Assembly: GCA_036267255.1 (NCBI GenBank)
Contig: DATAWK010000031.1
Span: 62,001-126,000 of the forward strand
Reading direction: 5' to 3'
Source: DATAWK01 sp036267255
GTDB lineage: Bacteria; Acidobacteriota; Terriglobia; Terriglobales; Acidobacteriaceae
Length of the DNA stretch: 64,000 nt
Part shown: one piece after another, positions 18,082 to 27,672 of the stretch
Position numbering within the stretch: the first letter of the stretch is position 1
How the letters are laid out: each line of letters opens with the position of its first letter
Position numbers and translations under genes: made by a program
Notes under the pieces: generated by a model
What the model was told of the DNA's origin: nothing
Seen by the model: the letters and a program-made list of their open reading frames with translations, nothing else
The model's database searches: none

Positions 18082-20049
18082 GTGAAACAGACTTCTTTTC
18101 GATTCCTGATGGTTCCCCTGCTGATGGCGGTAATGAACTTTCCGACCGCCATTCTGGCTCAATCCACCAACCAGATGCCCGCAACCACAAACCAGCCCGC
18201 AACCAGCCCGCAGCAGCAAAACAGCATGCCTGCCTATGGCAACCAGCCGAAACCCAAGCCAGATGCAGAATCCGCGCCACCGGTAGAGCAACCAGCGCAA
18301 CCCGCCTCCAACCCGAATCCTGCTCCAGTACAACAAACCACAACACCACAAAGTACGCCGCCGCAGAGCAGTTCGCCGCAGGCTACCGTACCCACAACTG
18401 TCTATCAGGCCATGCCTCAATACATGCCGATTGAGATAGCTGAGATTCCCGCATCTGCTGGCTCAACGTACATTCCGGTTGATAGCTGGATCTATCCCGC
18501 ATTGATGCGGCTTTACTCCATGGGGTACCTGGATACCGCCGTAATCGGCATGCGTCCGTGGACGCGGTTGAGCGTGCTGCGCATGCTCCATGCCACGCAG
18601 GAGCGCATCCACATGGACAACAACAGCGAGGCGTTGGAAATCTACAACACCGTGCTGGCTGAGATTGCCCCGGATTTTCTGACGGCCGGCGGCTGGACGC
18701 CGCATGCGGAGTTGATGTCTACCTATGAACGCGTAACCGGCATTGGTGGTACCCCACTCAATGACAGTTATCACCTGGGCCAGACCATCATCAACAACTA
18801 CGGCCGCCCATACGAACAGGGTTTCAATAACTATTTGGGCTTCAGCGGACGCGCCTGGGCTGGACGATTCACGCTCTTTGTACGCGGAGAATATCAACAC
18901 GCACCCAGCGCAACCGGGTATTCGCCAGAGCTGGCACTGACTCTGGCCAATATTGATGGGGTACCCGACGTACCGCAGAGCACCATCCCTGCAGGCCCGA
19001 TCGCTTCGCAGGATTCTTTCCGCCTGATGGAGGCCAACCTTTCCGTTCAATTGCTGAACCATGAGATTTCCATTGGCAAGAGCGATGTATGGGATGGGCC
19101 CGGGGTCGGCGGCGCATTCGATTGGAGCAACAACGCGCAAGATATTTACTCCTTCCGTATCAATCGCGTGGAACCGCTTCACATTCCTCTGATCTCCTAC
19201 CTTCTAGGCCCCGTACGCTATGAGTTTCTGGTAGGCAGCCTGAAAGGACACACATATCCCAACGATCCCTGGGTGCATATGGAGAAGTTCGAGTTCAAGC
19301 CTTCCGGCAGCTTTGAGTTTGGCTTCTCGCGCACCATCATCTGGGGCGGCAAAGGACACGTGCCCATTACGTTCGGCAGCTTCTGGAACAGCTTCAGCAG
19401 CTTCCAGAACGTAAGCGTGGCAACAAAATATTCGCGCAACGATCCGGGCGCCCGCTTCAGCACGTTCGACTTCACCTGGCGGTTGCCATTCGTGAGCAAA
19501 TGGCTGACGCTCTATACCGATTCTGAATCGCATGACGACGTGACTCCGGTCAGCGCGCCGCGCCGTGCCGGTATTCGTACCGGACTCTATCTTTCTCACT
19601 TTCCCGGAGCTCCCAAGTTCGATCTACGCGCCGAGGCTGTTTATACCGATGTCCCAACAGGAGCAAGCCAGAACGGCGGCTTCATGTACATCGAAACCAT
19701 CCAGCGGCAAGGCTATACCAACGAAGGAAACATCTTCGGTGACTGGATTGGCCGCGAATCCAAGGGCGGCCAGGCATGGCTGACGTATCATCTTTCCGGC
19801 AATGAATTCATTCAACTGGCATATCGCAATGCCAAGGCTGCCAAGGACTTCATTCCCGGCGGAACCACGCAGAATGACTTTACTGTGGAAGCGGTCAAGA
19901 ATATTCGGCCACAGCTGGAGTTGGACGGCTGGTTGCAATATGAACGCTGGAAGGCGCCTATCTACAAAACCGGCGGCCAATCCGACGTCACAACGACGGT
20001 CCAGCTCACCTGGCACCCACAGATCAAGCGCGGCCTACGGAAATGGTAA
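18082..20049 (+). CDS. capsule assembly protein, Wzi family
   Basis: This 655-residue protein has a signal peptide (hydrophobic core LMVPLLMAVMNFPTAILAQ). A low-complexity Pro/Gln/Ala/Asn-rich linker covers about residues 30-100, then a long beta-rich region of the capsule assembly Wzi family follows. Wzi proteins are outer-membrane beta-barrels that help attach or organise capsular polysaccharide at the surface. The segment SWIYPALMRLYSMGYLDTAVIGMRPWTR is characteristic of the N-terminal helical part. I chose GTG 18082 because TTGAGG precedes it by five bases; GTG 18076 is less likely. It heads the polysaccharide region and converges on uxs. Confidence 0.87.
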   Translation: MKQTSFRFLMVPLLMAVMNFPTAILAQSTNQMPATTNQPATSPQQQNSMPAYGNQPKPKPDAESAPPVEQPAQPASNPNPAPVQQTTTPQSTPPQSSSPQATVPTTVYQAMPQYMPIEIAEIPASAGSTYIPVDSWIYPALMRLYSMGYLDTAVIGMRPWTRLSVLRMLHATQERIHMDNNSEALEIYNTVLAEIAPDFLTAGGWTPHAELMSTYERVTGIGGTPLNDSYHLGQTIINNYGRPYEQGFNNYLGFSGRAWAGRFTLFVRGEYQHAPSATGYSPELALTLANIDGVPDVPQSTIPAGPIASQDSFRLMEANLSVQLLNHEISIGKSDVWDGPGVGGAFDWSNNAQDIYSFRINRVEPLHIPLISYLLGPVRYEFLVGSLKGHTYPNDPWVHMEKFEFKPSGSFEFGFSRTIIWGGKGHVPITFGSFWNSFSSFQNVSVATKYSRNDPGARFSTFDFTWRLPFVSKWLTLYTDSESHDDVTPVSAPRRAGIRTGLYLSHFPGAPKFDLRAEAVYTDVPTGASQNGGFMYIETIQRQGYTNEGNIFGDWIGRESKGGQAWLTYHLSGNEFIQLAYRNAKAAKDFIPGGTTQNDFTVEAVKNIRPQLELDGWLQYERWKAPIYKTGGQSDVTTTVQLTWHPQIKRGLRKW

Positions 20050-20070
20050 TGGAACTGACTATTTGATTGC

Positions 20071-20099
20071 CAGATGGCACAACATGGCCGCGCCATCTG
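20071..20099. terminator. weak convergent hairpin between the Wzi gene and uxs
   Basis: CAGATGGC (20071-20078) pairs with GCCATCTG (20092-20099) across a 13-base loop, between two convergent stop codons. No strong T-run follows on either strand, so termination is uncertain. Confidence 0.35.
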
Positions 20100-20101
20100 A
20101 G

Positions 20102-21076
20102 TCACCGGACAACGGAATGGGGCAGATCTCGAAGAGAACGAAAGTAGGGGATGGTTTCCAAAAGCCCTTTCTGCAGGGAAATTTTCGGCTCCCAGCCGAA
20201 TAGCCGCCGTGCTTTGGTGATATCTGGCCTACGCTGCAATGGATCATCTTGCGGTAACGGTTCAAAGCTGATCGAGCTGCATGATTGACAACTGGCGATC
20301 ACCTGCTGCGCACACTCCAGGATCGTAAGTTCGGCGGGATTGCCCAGGTTGACGGGCGAGACTTCCTCTGCGCGTGAAAGCAATAAAATTCCCTCGACAA
20401 GATCGTCAACATAGCAGAAGCTGCGCGTCTGCGAGCCATCTCCATACACAGTCAGGTCCTTGCCAGCAAGCGCCTGCACGATAAAGTTAGAGATCACACG
20501 CCCGTCATCGGGCTGCATACGCGAGCCATAGGTGTTGAAGATGCGCACCAGTCGCGTGTCCACGTTGTAGTAACGGTGATAGGCCATTACCAACGCCTCG
20601 CTAAAGCGCTTCGACTCGTCGTATACAGAACGCGGCCCGACTGGATTTACATTGCCCCAGTAGGTCTCCGGCTGTGGATGGACCTGCGGCGTGCCGTAAC
20701 ACTCCGAAGTGGAAGCCTGCAGGAACTTCGCGCCGCGGGAGCGAGCCATCTCCAGCATCCGGCGCGTTCCTTCGGAACCGACACGCAGTGTCTCAGGGCC
20801 GAGGCGGGCATAGTGTATCGGGCTGGCCGGGCTGGCGAAGTTAAAGACAAAGTCGACAGCAGTCAGTCCGGCGACAGCGGGATCGAATGGCTCGCAGATG
20901 TCTTGCTCGATGAAGTCAAAGCGAGGCTCGTTCCGCAGGTGTGCCAGGTTGCGGAGATCGCCCGTGGATAAATTGTCGATCCCAAAAACATGGTGCTGCT
21001 CCGCCACCAGGCGGTCAGCCAGATGCGAGCCCAAAAATCCTGCAGCGCCCGTTAGTAAAACTTGCATCGTCTGCAT
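20102..21076 (-). CDS. UDP-glucuronate decarboxylase (UDP-xylose synthase) family SDR
   Basis: This 324-residue extended short-chain dehydrogenase carries the Rossmann motif GAAGFLGSHL, catalytic YDESKRF (Tyr and Lys), the upstream TSECYG segment and the RIFNTYGSRMQPDDGRV signature typical of Uxs. These enzymes convert UDP-glucuronate to UDP-xylose with transient NAD reduction. It lies 24 bp downstream of ugd, which makes UDP-glucuronate, so the two form a two-step pathway supplying pentose or uronate donors to the polysaccharide locus. The start could be three codons later (21067). A closely related 4-epimerase function cannot be fully excluded. Confidence 0.88.
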   Translation of the reverse strand: MQTMQVLLTGAAGFLGSHLADRLVAEQHHVFGIDNLSTGDLRNLAHLRNEPRFDFIEQDICEPFDPAVAGLTAVDFVFNFASPASPIHYARLGPETLRVGSEGTRRMLEMARSRGAKFLQASTSECYGTPQVHPQPETYWGNVNPVGPRSVYDESKRFSEALVMAYHRYYNVDTRLVRIFNTYGSRMQPDDGRVISNFIVQALAGKDLTVYGDGSQTRSFCYVDDLVEGILLLSRAEEVSPVNLGNPAELTILECAQQVIASCQSCSSISFEPLPQDDPLQRRPDITKARRLFGWEPKISLQKGLLETIPYFRSLRDLPHSVVR

Positions 21077-21100
21077 TTCCAGTTCTTTTGATTGTGCGCG

Positions 21101-22537
21101 TTACACTTTTGCTGCGCTGGATACGACGGATGTTTCCATCCCAGCGATGGCAGGTTTACCAACACTGATGTAGGTAAACCCATGTGCCGCCATCTCCGTA
21201 GCCCGGCAAACGTTGCGCCCATCCAGCACAAGGGGCGCAGCCAGGATATTCCGTATGCGAACCCAATCTAAGGCGCCAAACTGCGGCCAATCCGTCAGAA
21301 TTATCAACGCGGCGGCACCGGCAGCGGCAGCATATTCACTGTCGGCATATTGCAGATGCGGCTCGGCAGCGAGTTCCTGTTGCGCCCGCGACATGGCTGC
21401 CGGATCAAATGCAACCACCCTGCAACCGGCAGCAAGAAACATCTGGACAAGGGCCATCGCTGGCGATTCACGAATATCGTCCGTACCCCCTTTAAAGGCA
21501 AGTCCCAACACAGCCAGCCGTTTCCCGTTTAGAGGCCCAATGGCCGTGACAACTTTTTCAAAGAAAAGCTCGCGTTGCCGCATGTTGGTCTTTTCCACTT
21601 CCGAGAGCAAGGCAAAATCCACGCCTAAAGCCTCCGCGACAGCGCGGAATGCCGCCACATCCTTAGGGAAGCATGAACCGCCATATCCAATACCAGGTTG
21701 CAGAAACTGCTCCCCTATTCTGTGATCCAGACCCATGCCACGGGCTACTTCCATTACATTCGCATTGGCTGCTTCGCATAGATTTGCCACGGTGTTGATG
21801 AAGGAAATTTTCATGGCAAGAAAAGCATTGGATGCGTGTTTGATCAGCTCCGCGCTTTTGGCTGACGTAAGCAGAATGGGCGGGGGCTCTATCGATGTGC
21901 AGCGGCCAGCGATGGCCTCGGGCTGATCGTAGTAGGTGCCCGTCGTAAGCGGTGCGTAAATTCGCTGAAGCACTTCTGCAGCGCGTGTACTTTCGGTACC
22001 GACAATAATCCGGTCTGGATGCAGGAAATCCGTGACCGCTGTACCTTCACGCAGAAATTCCGGATTGGAAACCACATCAAATTGCGTACCGGCAATACCG
22101 CTTTCTTCAATCAAATGACGAATCCACTCGTTGGTGTACACCGGCACAGTGCTTTTTTCGACAATGACGGTGTAATGATGCATGGAACGGGCTATTTCGT
22201 GGGCGACGGATTCCACATAGGAAAGGTCTGCCTTGCCATCTCCAGATTGTGGAGTACCTACGGCAATGAAAACAGCTTCAGCGCCCTGAACGGCATCCGC
22301 CAGTTCCGTAGTAAACCTCAGCGAGCGATTGTGATGCCGCTGCACCAATTCCGTCAGAAAACACTCGTGAATCGTCGGTATGCCTTGGCGATGGGCGTCA
22401 ATTTTCTGCTGGTCCGTATCGACGCAAACGACCGGATGCCCCATTTCGGCAAAACAAGCAGCCGCGACCAGACCGACATATCCAGACCCTACAACGACAA
22501 TCTTTGCCGTAACCTTGTTCGCCGAAGCACCGCTCAT
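21101..22537 (-). CDS. ugd: UDP-glucose 6-dehydrogenase
   Basis: This 478-residue NAD-dependent enzyme oxidises UDP-glucose twice to UDP-glucuronate. Visible motifs are the N-terminal GSGYVGLVAAACFAEMGH Rossmann loop, EKSTVP, NPEFLREG, and GYGGSCFPKD carrying the catalytic cysteine. A C-terminal UDP-binding domain contains GLAFKGGTDDIRESPA. Length and motifs are complete. It is the first gene of ugd-uxs and diverges from the kinase/chain-length gene at 23024 across a 486-bp region. Confidence 0.95.
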   Translation of the reverse strand: MSGASANKVTAKIVVVGSGYVGLVAAACFAEMGHPVVCVDTDQQKIDAHRQGIPTIHECFLTELVQRHHNRSLRFTTELADAVQGAEAVFIAVGTPQSGDGKADLSYVESVAHEIARSMHHYTVIVEKSTVPVYTNEWIRHLIEESGIAGTQFDVVSNPEFLREGTAVTDFLHPDRIIVGTESTRAAEVLQRIYAPLTTGTYYDQPEAIAGRCTSIEPPPILLTSAKSAELIKHASNAFLAMKISFINTVANLCEAANANVMEVARGMGLDHRIGEQFLQPGIGYGGSCFPKDVAAFRAVAEALGVDFALLSEVEKTNMRQRELFFEKVVTAIGPLNGKRLAVLGLAFKGGTDDIRESPAMALVQMFLAAGCRVVAFDPAAMSRAQQELAAEPHLQYADSEYAAAAGAAALIILTDWPQFGALDWVRIRNILAAPLVLDGRNVCRATEMAAHGFTYISVGKPAIAGMETSVVSSAAKV

Positions 22538-23023
22538 GGTCTGGATTAACTCCTGCCGGTTGCATATCTGAAAACTACCCGCATCATATCAATCCTGTCC
22601 TGCAGCTACAGCTGGGCGCCCGGGCCATGTTCCTCCCAGCAAACCTGCCTGAGCGGCCAGGGAAATACGGCCTGGTTTCTGTTGTCCGTACGAATACGGA
22701 ACCCTGTTTTCTGAATTGACGGGAGAAGGACACTACCCCTATGCTCAGGGTACACAACGGAAAGAAAGTGTGGCCAAGAACGGGTATCCACGAATCTGCG
22801 TCCTAACTTCGTGTACAGTCCGTTTTGCGATCGCATTATCCTTTTGTTGAGAAGTACTTAGTTCGGCATAGGCTGTCGCCTGTAGGCTAAGCAAAGGAAC
22901 CTATTTGACCAACAGTCTTGCATTCTCTTCACTTGAAGGATGGCTCCAAGCGTTTTGTGTGCCACAACCCAACCGCAGCTGTTGTCATGCTGATGATGAT
23001 TTGAAGGAGCAGTCCTTTCCCGC
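22538..23023. other. 486-bp divergent regulatory region of the polysaccharide locus
   Basis: No credible coding sequence is seen between ugd (minus) and the tyrosine-kinase gene (plus). It must carry promoters for both directions, and one plus-strand candidate is listed separately. The length leaves room for a long leader or regulator sites, but no clear repeat stands out. Confidence 0.5.
22716..22745 (+). promoter_or_regulatory. candidate sigma-70 promoter for the exopolysaccharide operon
   Basis: TTGACG (22716-22721) and TATGCT (22740-22745) are separated by 18 bp. This would give a leader of roughly 270 bases before the gene at 23024. It is sequence resemblance only. Confidence 0.35.
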
Positions 23024-25381
23024 ATGAATTCGCCCGAACAGAATGTTCCGGAGCGCACCGAATTTACTCCGCGTGCCTTTCAAACGGGTGGCGGATGGGC
23101 GACCAATGAAGAAGGCAACGCACTGTCAGAGAATCTGCTGACACTGCGTAAGCGCAAATGGATCGTCCTGGCTGCACTCTTCATCGGAGGAGTATTCGGT
23201 GTCATCAAAGCTGTGACGACCCCCAAGGTCTACACGGCAGGCGGCAACATCCAGGTGCGTCCCGGCGCCTCGAATGAATATCGTGTCGGGGCCCAATCCG
23301 GTGTGGACCAGGAAGACCTGGGTGTTCGCCTGGAAACGGAAGTCTCGATTCTGCAAAGCAAATCCTTGCTACTGAAGGTTGCGAAAGAACTAAAGCTTGA
23401 AGACGATCCCATTTTCCTGGGACCAAAATCTCTTGTAAAGCATCTGGATCCGAATGATCGCAGGGTGCAGGATAGTATGATTGGCTTCCTGGAAAGTGGC
23501 CTTTCCGTGCACCGCATACCGAAGACAGAGATTATCTCTATTGAATTTACAAGCCTGTCCCCGGTATTTTCTGCCCGAGTTGTAAACACTCTGATTCAGG
23601 ACTACATCGAGCGCAGCTTTCAGACTCGATATGCATCCACACAAAGAGTGTCCCAATGGCTGCAAGGCCAATTGGATGATTTGAAGGAAGAAGTTGAGAC
23701 ATCCCAGGAAAAGCTGGTTGAACTGCAGAAAAAACTGGGTGTTCTTGGATTCAGTGACCAGACCCACGATCTTGAAGTCACCAAACTGGACGATCTGACC
23801 AGGGCCGCTACGGATGCCAAAATCCAAAGCATCCTGGCCGAAGCACGCTATCGAATGCTATCCAGCACCAATCCAGACATGATTGATGGCAGCCCCACCA
23901 TCATGAGCACGTTCAGTAGCCCTTCCAGCACTGGCGGCACGACAGGCTCATCCAGCAGCACGACAGGTTCTTCGAGCACCTTGATGGGATCTGCCAATAC
24001 GAGTCTGTTGGCGACGTTGCGCAACCAGGAAACAACGCTGGAAACGCAGAACGCACAACTCAACGCACAGTTTGGCCCTAATTACCCTGACGTACTCCAG
24101 ATACAGGCAGAGATTCGACAGAACAAGAAAGCCATCGCGGCTGAAGAAAAGCGGGTGGTTGCACAGGCAAAGACCGACTACGAAACTGCGTCTACGGGCC
24201 AGAAAATGACCCAGAATATGCTGGATGCTGAAATAGCCAGCGCCTACAAATTGCGTGACGACATGGTGCAGTATGTGTTGCTGCAGCGCCAGTTTGAATC
24301 GAGCCGCATCCTCTATGAAGGATTGCTGAGTCGACTGAGGGAAGCCGGCATTGAGGCTGGACTGACCAGCAGTGAAATCGATGTCGTCGATATTGCGCGC
24401 ATTCCGATCTTGCCCGGTGGCATGAGGCGATCTTCCCGCGTTCTGGTTGGCCTGCTGTTTGGCCTGTTTGGAGGCATTGCGCTTGCCTTCTTCGTCGACA
24501 GCCTGGATACAAGCCTGCGCACGGTCCACGATATTGAGACAATCTCGGAGCTGCCTTCCCTTGCCGTCATCCCAAGGGCCCGCAAGCTGCTGGCCCGGAC
24601 AATTTCAGAGGACACCCGTTCCCTGGCACAGAAAAACGTAGATGTGCTTGGGCAACCAAACTCTCAATTTGCCGAATCGTTCCGTTCGCTACGCACAGCG
24701 CTGATGCTCTCCGGGGTCGGCCAGCCACCGCAGGTCATCCTCGTCACCAGCTCAACCCCTGCAGAAGGAAAGAGCACGATCGCTACAAATCTGGCCAGCG
24801 TACTGGCATTCCGCGATGCAAAGGTTCTGTTGATCGATGCCGACCTTCGCCGCCCTACCATTCATAGCCGCTTTGGCATCAGTGGGAAAGTTGGATTGTC
24901 CACCGTACTCAGCGGAAGCACAAAGCTCGAAGATGCCCTGCAGTCCATTCCAGAGGTCCCGAATCTTTCCCTGCTATCCAGTGGCCCTATTCCGCCGTTT
25001 CCCACTGAGCTGATCGCATCAAAAGAAATGAGCGATCTGCTGCTTCGCTGCCGGGAACAATTTACACATATCGTGATAGATTCGCCGCCAATTCTTACCA
25101 TCACCGACGGCATTGTGCTGGCGCCGCAATGCGATGCCGTACTGCTGGTCGTACGCTATGGCAGGGCCAGCAAACACTCTGTACGCCGCGCCCACGATCT
25201 GATGCAACGCGCTGCCATCCGCATGGGTGGAACCGTGATCAACGCAGTGGATACCTCGTCACAGCGCTACTACGGCTATTATGGCTATCAACGCTATTCG
25301 TACTTCAATGACCGCGCTCCGGGCGAACCTGCTAAACGGCGGAAATGGCCGTTCTTCTGGCGCAAGGAGGATGTGGAATGA
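23024..25381 (+). CDS. polysaccharide chain-length regulator fused to bacterial tyrosine kinase (GumC/Wzc type)
   Basis: This 785-residue inner-membrane protein joins a Wzz-like domain to a BY-kinase. The first membrane helix is near residues 48-66 (WIVLAALFIGGVFGVIKAV). A periplasmic coiled-coil region with a Ser/Thr/Gly-rich insert (about 300-325) follows, then a second helix near 470 (VGLLFGLFGGIALAFF). The cytoplasmic kinase has Walker A SSTPAEGKST (about 577), Walker A' VLLIDADLRRP and Walker B HIVIDSPP. The C-terminal tyrosine cluster (about 748-760, YYGYYGYQRYSYF) is the expected autophosphorylation site. Such proteins control polymer length and export through the Wza-type channel encoded next, with which it overlaps by 4 bp. 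Confidence 0.93.
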   Translation: MNSPEQNVPERTEFTPRAFQTGGGWATNEEGNALSENLLTLRKRKWIVLAALFIGGVFGVIKAVTTPKVYTAGGNIQVRPGASNEYRVGAQSGVDQEDLGVRLETEVSILQSKSLLLKVAKELKLEDDPIFLGPKSLVKHLDPNDRRVQDSMIGFLESGLSVHRIPKTEIISIEFTSLSPVFSARVVNTLIQDYIERSFQTRYASTQRVSQWLQGQLDDLKEEVETSQEKLVELQKKLGVLGFSDQTHDLEVTKLDDLTRAATDAKIQSILAEARYRMLSSTNPDMIDGSPTIMSTFSSPSSTGGTTGSSSSTTGSSSTLMGSANTSLLATLRNQETTLETQNAQLNAQFGPNYPDVLQIQAEIRQNKKAIAAEEKRVVAQAKTDYETASTGQKMTQNMLDAEIASAYKLRDDMVQYVLLQRQFESSRILYEGLLSRLREAGIEAGLTSSEIDVVDIARIPILPGGMRRSSRVLVGLLFGLFGGIALAFFVDSLDTSLRTVHDIETISELPSLAVIPRARKLLARTISEDTRSLAQKNVDVLGQPNSQFAESFRSLRTALMLSGVGQPPQVILVTSSTPAEGKSTIATNLASVLAFRDAKVLLIDADLRRPTIHSRFGISGKVGLSTVLSGSTKLEDALQSIPEVPNLSLLSSGPIPPFPTELIASKEMSDLLLRCREQFTHIVIDSPPILTITDGIVLAPQCDAVLLVVRYGRASKHSVRRAHDLMQRAAIRMGGTVINAVDTSSQRYYGYYGYQRYSYFNDRAPGEPAKRRKWPFFWRKEDVE

Positions 25382-26379
25382 TCCAGCAGATGTCATCGCG
25401 CCGTTTGATCCGATGGCTGTTGACTGCGTTCATCGCCAGCACGGTCGCTTTCCCTGTCTGCGTTATGGCGCAATATGCCGGTCCTGCTCCAACCAAGGCC
25501 GACAGTCCGCAACCGCTGCCCCCATCTCTCGCACAGCCTTCAGGCGCCTTGCCACCCGCGGCCTCAGTACTGCTTTTGCATAGTGGAGATCTACTCGAAA
25601 TAACTGTTTACGGCGTAAAAGACTATGACGCGAAGATCATCGTCGACAACAATGGTGAAGCCTACCTGCCGTTGATTGGCGCTGTTCGTCTCGCTGGGCT
25701 CAGCCTGTTCCAGGGACAGCAGTTGATCGCTGACAAGCTCAAGGCAGCCAACATGATCCGCGATCCACAGGTAAGCATTCAAATTACACAATCCACCAGG
25801 GACGTCATTACGGTAACCGGTGAAGTAGCTAACCCGCGGCCCATACCTTCATTTTCTGAGATGCACCTGCTGGACGTGATTGCCGCAGGTGGCGGATTGA
25901 AGCCGACGGCCAGTCATACTCTTTCGATTTTGCGCCCGGGTGCTCCAGAACCCCTATTAGTTCAGCTTGGACCTGACCTTGCTCACTCCAAGGCACAAAA
26001 CATCATGGTCTATCCCGGAGATCAGATCATCGTTCCACGTACGGGCGTGGTGTATGTAGTCGGCGCAGTGAAAATACAGAGTGCGTATCCGTTAGCGACT
26101 GGTACACCGCTTACACTCATGCAGGTTCTCGCTATGGCGGGCGGTGTGAACTTTGAGGCATCGAAAAATAGCACCCGCATAATACGGACCATTGGCGCAA
26201 CTCGCCAGGAGATTCCAGTCAATCTTGGAAAAGTGATGTATGGGAAAGCGTCGGACCCGGTACTGCAAAACGATGATATTGTCTTTATCCCGAGCAATGT
26301 TATGAAAGCCGCCGTCAAAGGTGGGGCCGCTGGCATTGCCCTGGGACTTGTGTATGCACTTAGCGATATAACGCACTAA
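25378..26379 (+). CDS. polysaccharide export outer-membrane protein (Wza/GumB-like)
   Basis: This 333-residue protein has a signal peptide ending near VCVMAQ, a polysaccharide-export (Poly_export) domain beginning GDLLEITVYGVKDYDAKIIVDNNGEAYLPLIG, and SLBB-type repeats (VTVTGEVANPRPIPSF; VVYVVGAVKIQSAYPL). These proteins form the outer-membrane exit channel. No lipobox cysteine is apparent, so it may lack lipid anchoring. The start at 25378 is fixed by AAGGAGG seven bases upstream and an ATGA overlap with the kinase stop, indicating translational coupling. Confidence 0.92.
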   Translation: MIQQMSSRRLIRWLLTAFIASTVAFPVCVMAQYAGPAPTKADSPQPLPPSLAQPSGALPPAASVLLLHSGDLLEITVYGVKDYDAKIIVDNNGEAYLPLIGAVRLAGLSLFQGQQLIADKLKAANMIRDPQVSIQITQSTRDVITVTGEVANPRPIPSFSEMHLLDVIAAGGGLKPTASHTLSILRPGAPEPLLVQLGPDLAHSKAQNIMVYPGDQIIVPRTGVVYVVGAVKIQSAYPLATGTPLTLMQVLAMAGGVNFEASKNSTRIIRTIGATRQEIPVNLGKVMYGKASDPVLQNDDIVFIPSNVMKAAVKGGAAGIALGLVYALSDITH

Positions 26380-26442
26380 AGGACGTCAGCATAGTTCGGT
26401 GTTTACGCTCTGTATCAAGATTTTGTCTATACTCGGCCATTC

Positions 26443-27672
26443 ATGCTACGAGCTGCCTACCTATTAAGCCATCCGATCCAGTACCAGTCCCCCTTGTTGC
26501 GGCGACTGGCGCTGGAGCCAGAACTGGATCTGACGGTACTTTACACTTCGGATTTTTCTTTGCGCAGCTATCACGATAAAGGCTTCGGCGTTTCGGTAGC
26601 CTGGGATATCCCTCTCTTAGATGGCTATCGATATGAATTCCTGCCGCGTCTCTTGGATGCCAACTCCATCACGTTTCTTCGCCCATTAAACTACGGCCTG
26701 TATCAACGTTTGCGTCGTGGAAAATTCGATGTTTTATGGATCCATGGCTACGCCACGCTCAACTCGCTGATGGCCATGCTGGCGGCCAAGGCGCTTGGGA
26801 TTCCCGTATTGCTGCGAACCGACTCGACGCTTATCGACCATCCGCGCAGCCGGGCGACGTTATTTGCAAAAGATCTATTCTTTCGCATGCTGCATCCTCT
26901 GGTCTTCGGGGTGCTCAGTGTCGGCCGGCACAACACAGAATACTGGCGTCATCATATGGGGGAAGCTGTCCATATTTTTCCGATGCCCTATGCCGTTGAC
27001 AATGCTTTCTTTGCCGAGCAAGCCGATCAAGCGGCTGCATCTCGCGAATCCTTGCGCGTAACACTAGAACTGGAAGCAAATCGGCAAGTGATTCTCTTTG
27101 CCTCCAAACTTCTGCCACGAAAGCGCTGCATCGACCTGGTCGAAGCCTATCTCCAGTACACAAAAGGCATGCCAGAAGAAAAGCGCCCGTACCTGCTGAT
27201 TATTGGTGACGGCGAAGAACGCAGTCGCGTCGAAGCGCGCATCGCTCAATCCTCGGCAAAGGGCATTCGGATGCTCGGCTTTCGTAACCAGACAGAACTG
27301 CCTCGTTTTTACGATCTATGCGACGTATTTGTACTTCCCTCTATCCACGAACCGTGGGGCCTCGTGGTGAATGAAGTGATGAACGCAGGTCGCGCCGTGA
27401 TTGTCACGGATCAAGTGGGTTGTCAGCCGGACCTGGTCCAGGATGGAGACACTGGCTGCGTCTATCCGGCAAAGGATGTTCCTGCACTTAGCTCAGCGCT
27501 TGCCCGCGTGCTGCAGAACCCGGAAGCCTGTCGCAACATGGGCCAGCGTGGACGTGCACACATTCAGCAATATAGTTTTGAAGCCGACGTTCGCGGCCTA
27601 ATGGAGGCCTTTCGGGCAGCATCTGCGTGGAAAACAAATCCGCACTCCAGCCGGACGGCGGTACATGAATGA
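26443..27672 (+). CDS. glycosyltransferase family 4
   Basis: This 409-residue cytoplasmic GT-B retaining glycosyltransferase has an N-terminal acceptor-binding half (AYLLSHPIQYQSPLLRRL). The C-terminal donor half contains FASKLLPRKRCIDLVEAY, LLIIGDGEERSRVE and the E-x7-E element EPWGLVVNE. The donor sugar cannot be read from sequence; UDP-sugars made by Ugd and Uxs are candidates. It follows the Wza-like gene by 63 bp and overlaps the next glycosyltransferase by 4 bp (ATGA). A TATACT hexamer lies only 9 bp before the ATG, with no Shine-Dalgarno. Confidence 0.9.
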   Translation: MLRAAYLLSHPIQYQSPLLRRLALEPELDLTVLYTSDFSLRSYHDKGFGVSVAWDIPLLDGYRYEFLPRLLDANSITFLRPLNYGLYQRLRRGKFDVLWIHGYATLNSLMAMLAAKALGIPVLLRTDSTLIDHPRSRATLFAKDLFFRMLHPLVFGVLSVGRHNTEYWRHHMGEAVHIFPMPYAVDNAFFAEQADQAAASRESLRVTLELEANRQVILFASKLLPRKRCIDLVEAYLQYTKGMPEEKRPYLLIIGDGEERSRVEARIAQSSAKGIRMLGFRNQTELPRFYDLCDVFVLPSIHEPWGLVVNEVMNAGRAVIVTDQVGCQPDLVQDGDTGCVYPAKDVPALSSALARVLQNPEACRNMGQRGRAHIQQYSFEADVRGLMEAFRAASAWKTNPHSSRTAVHE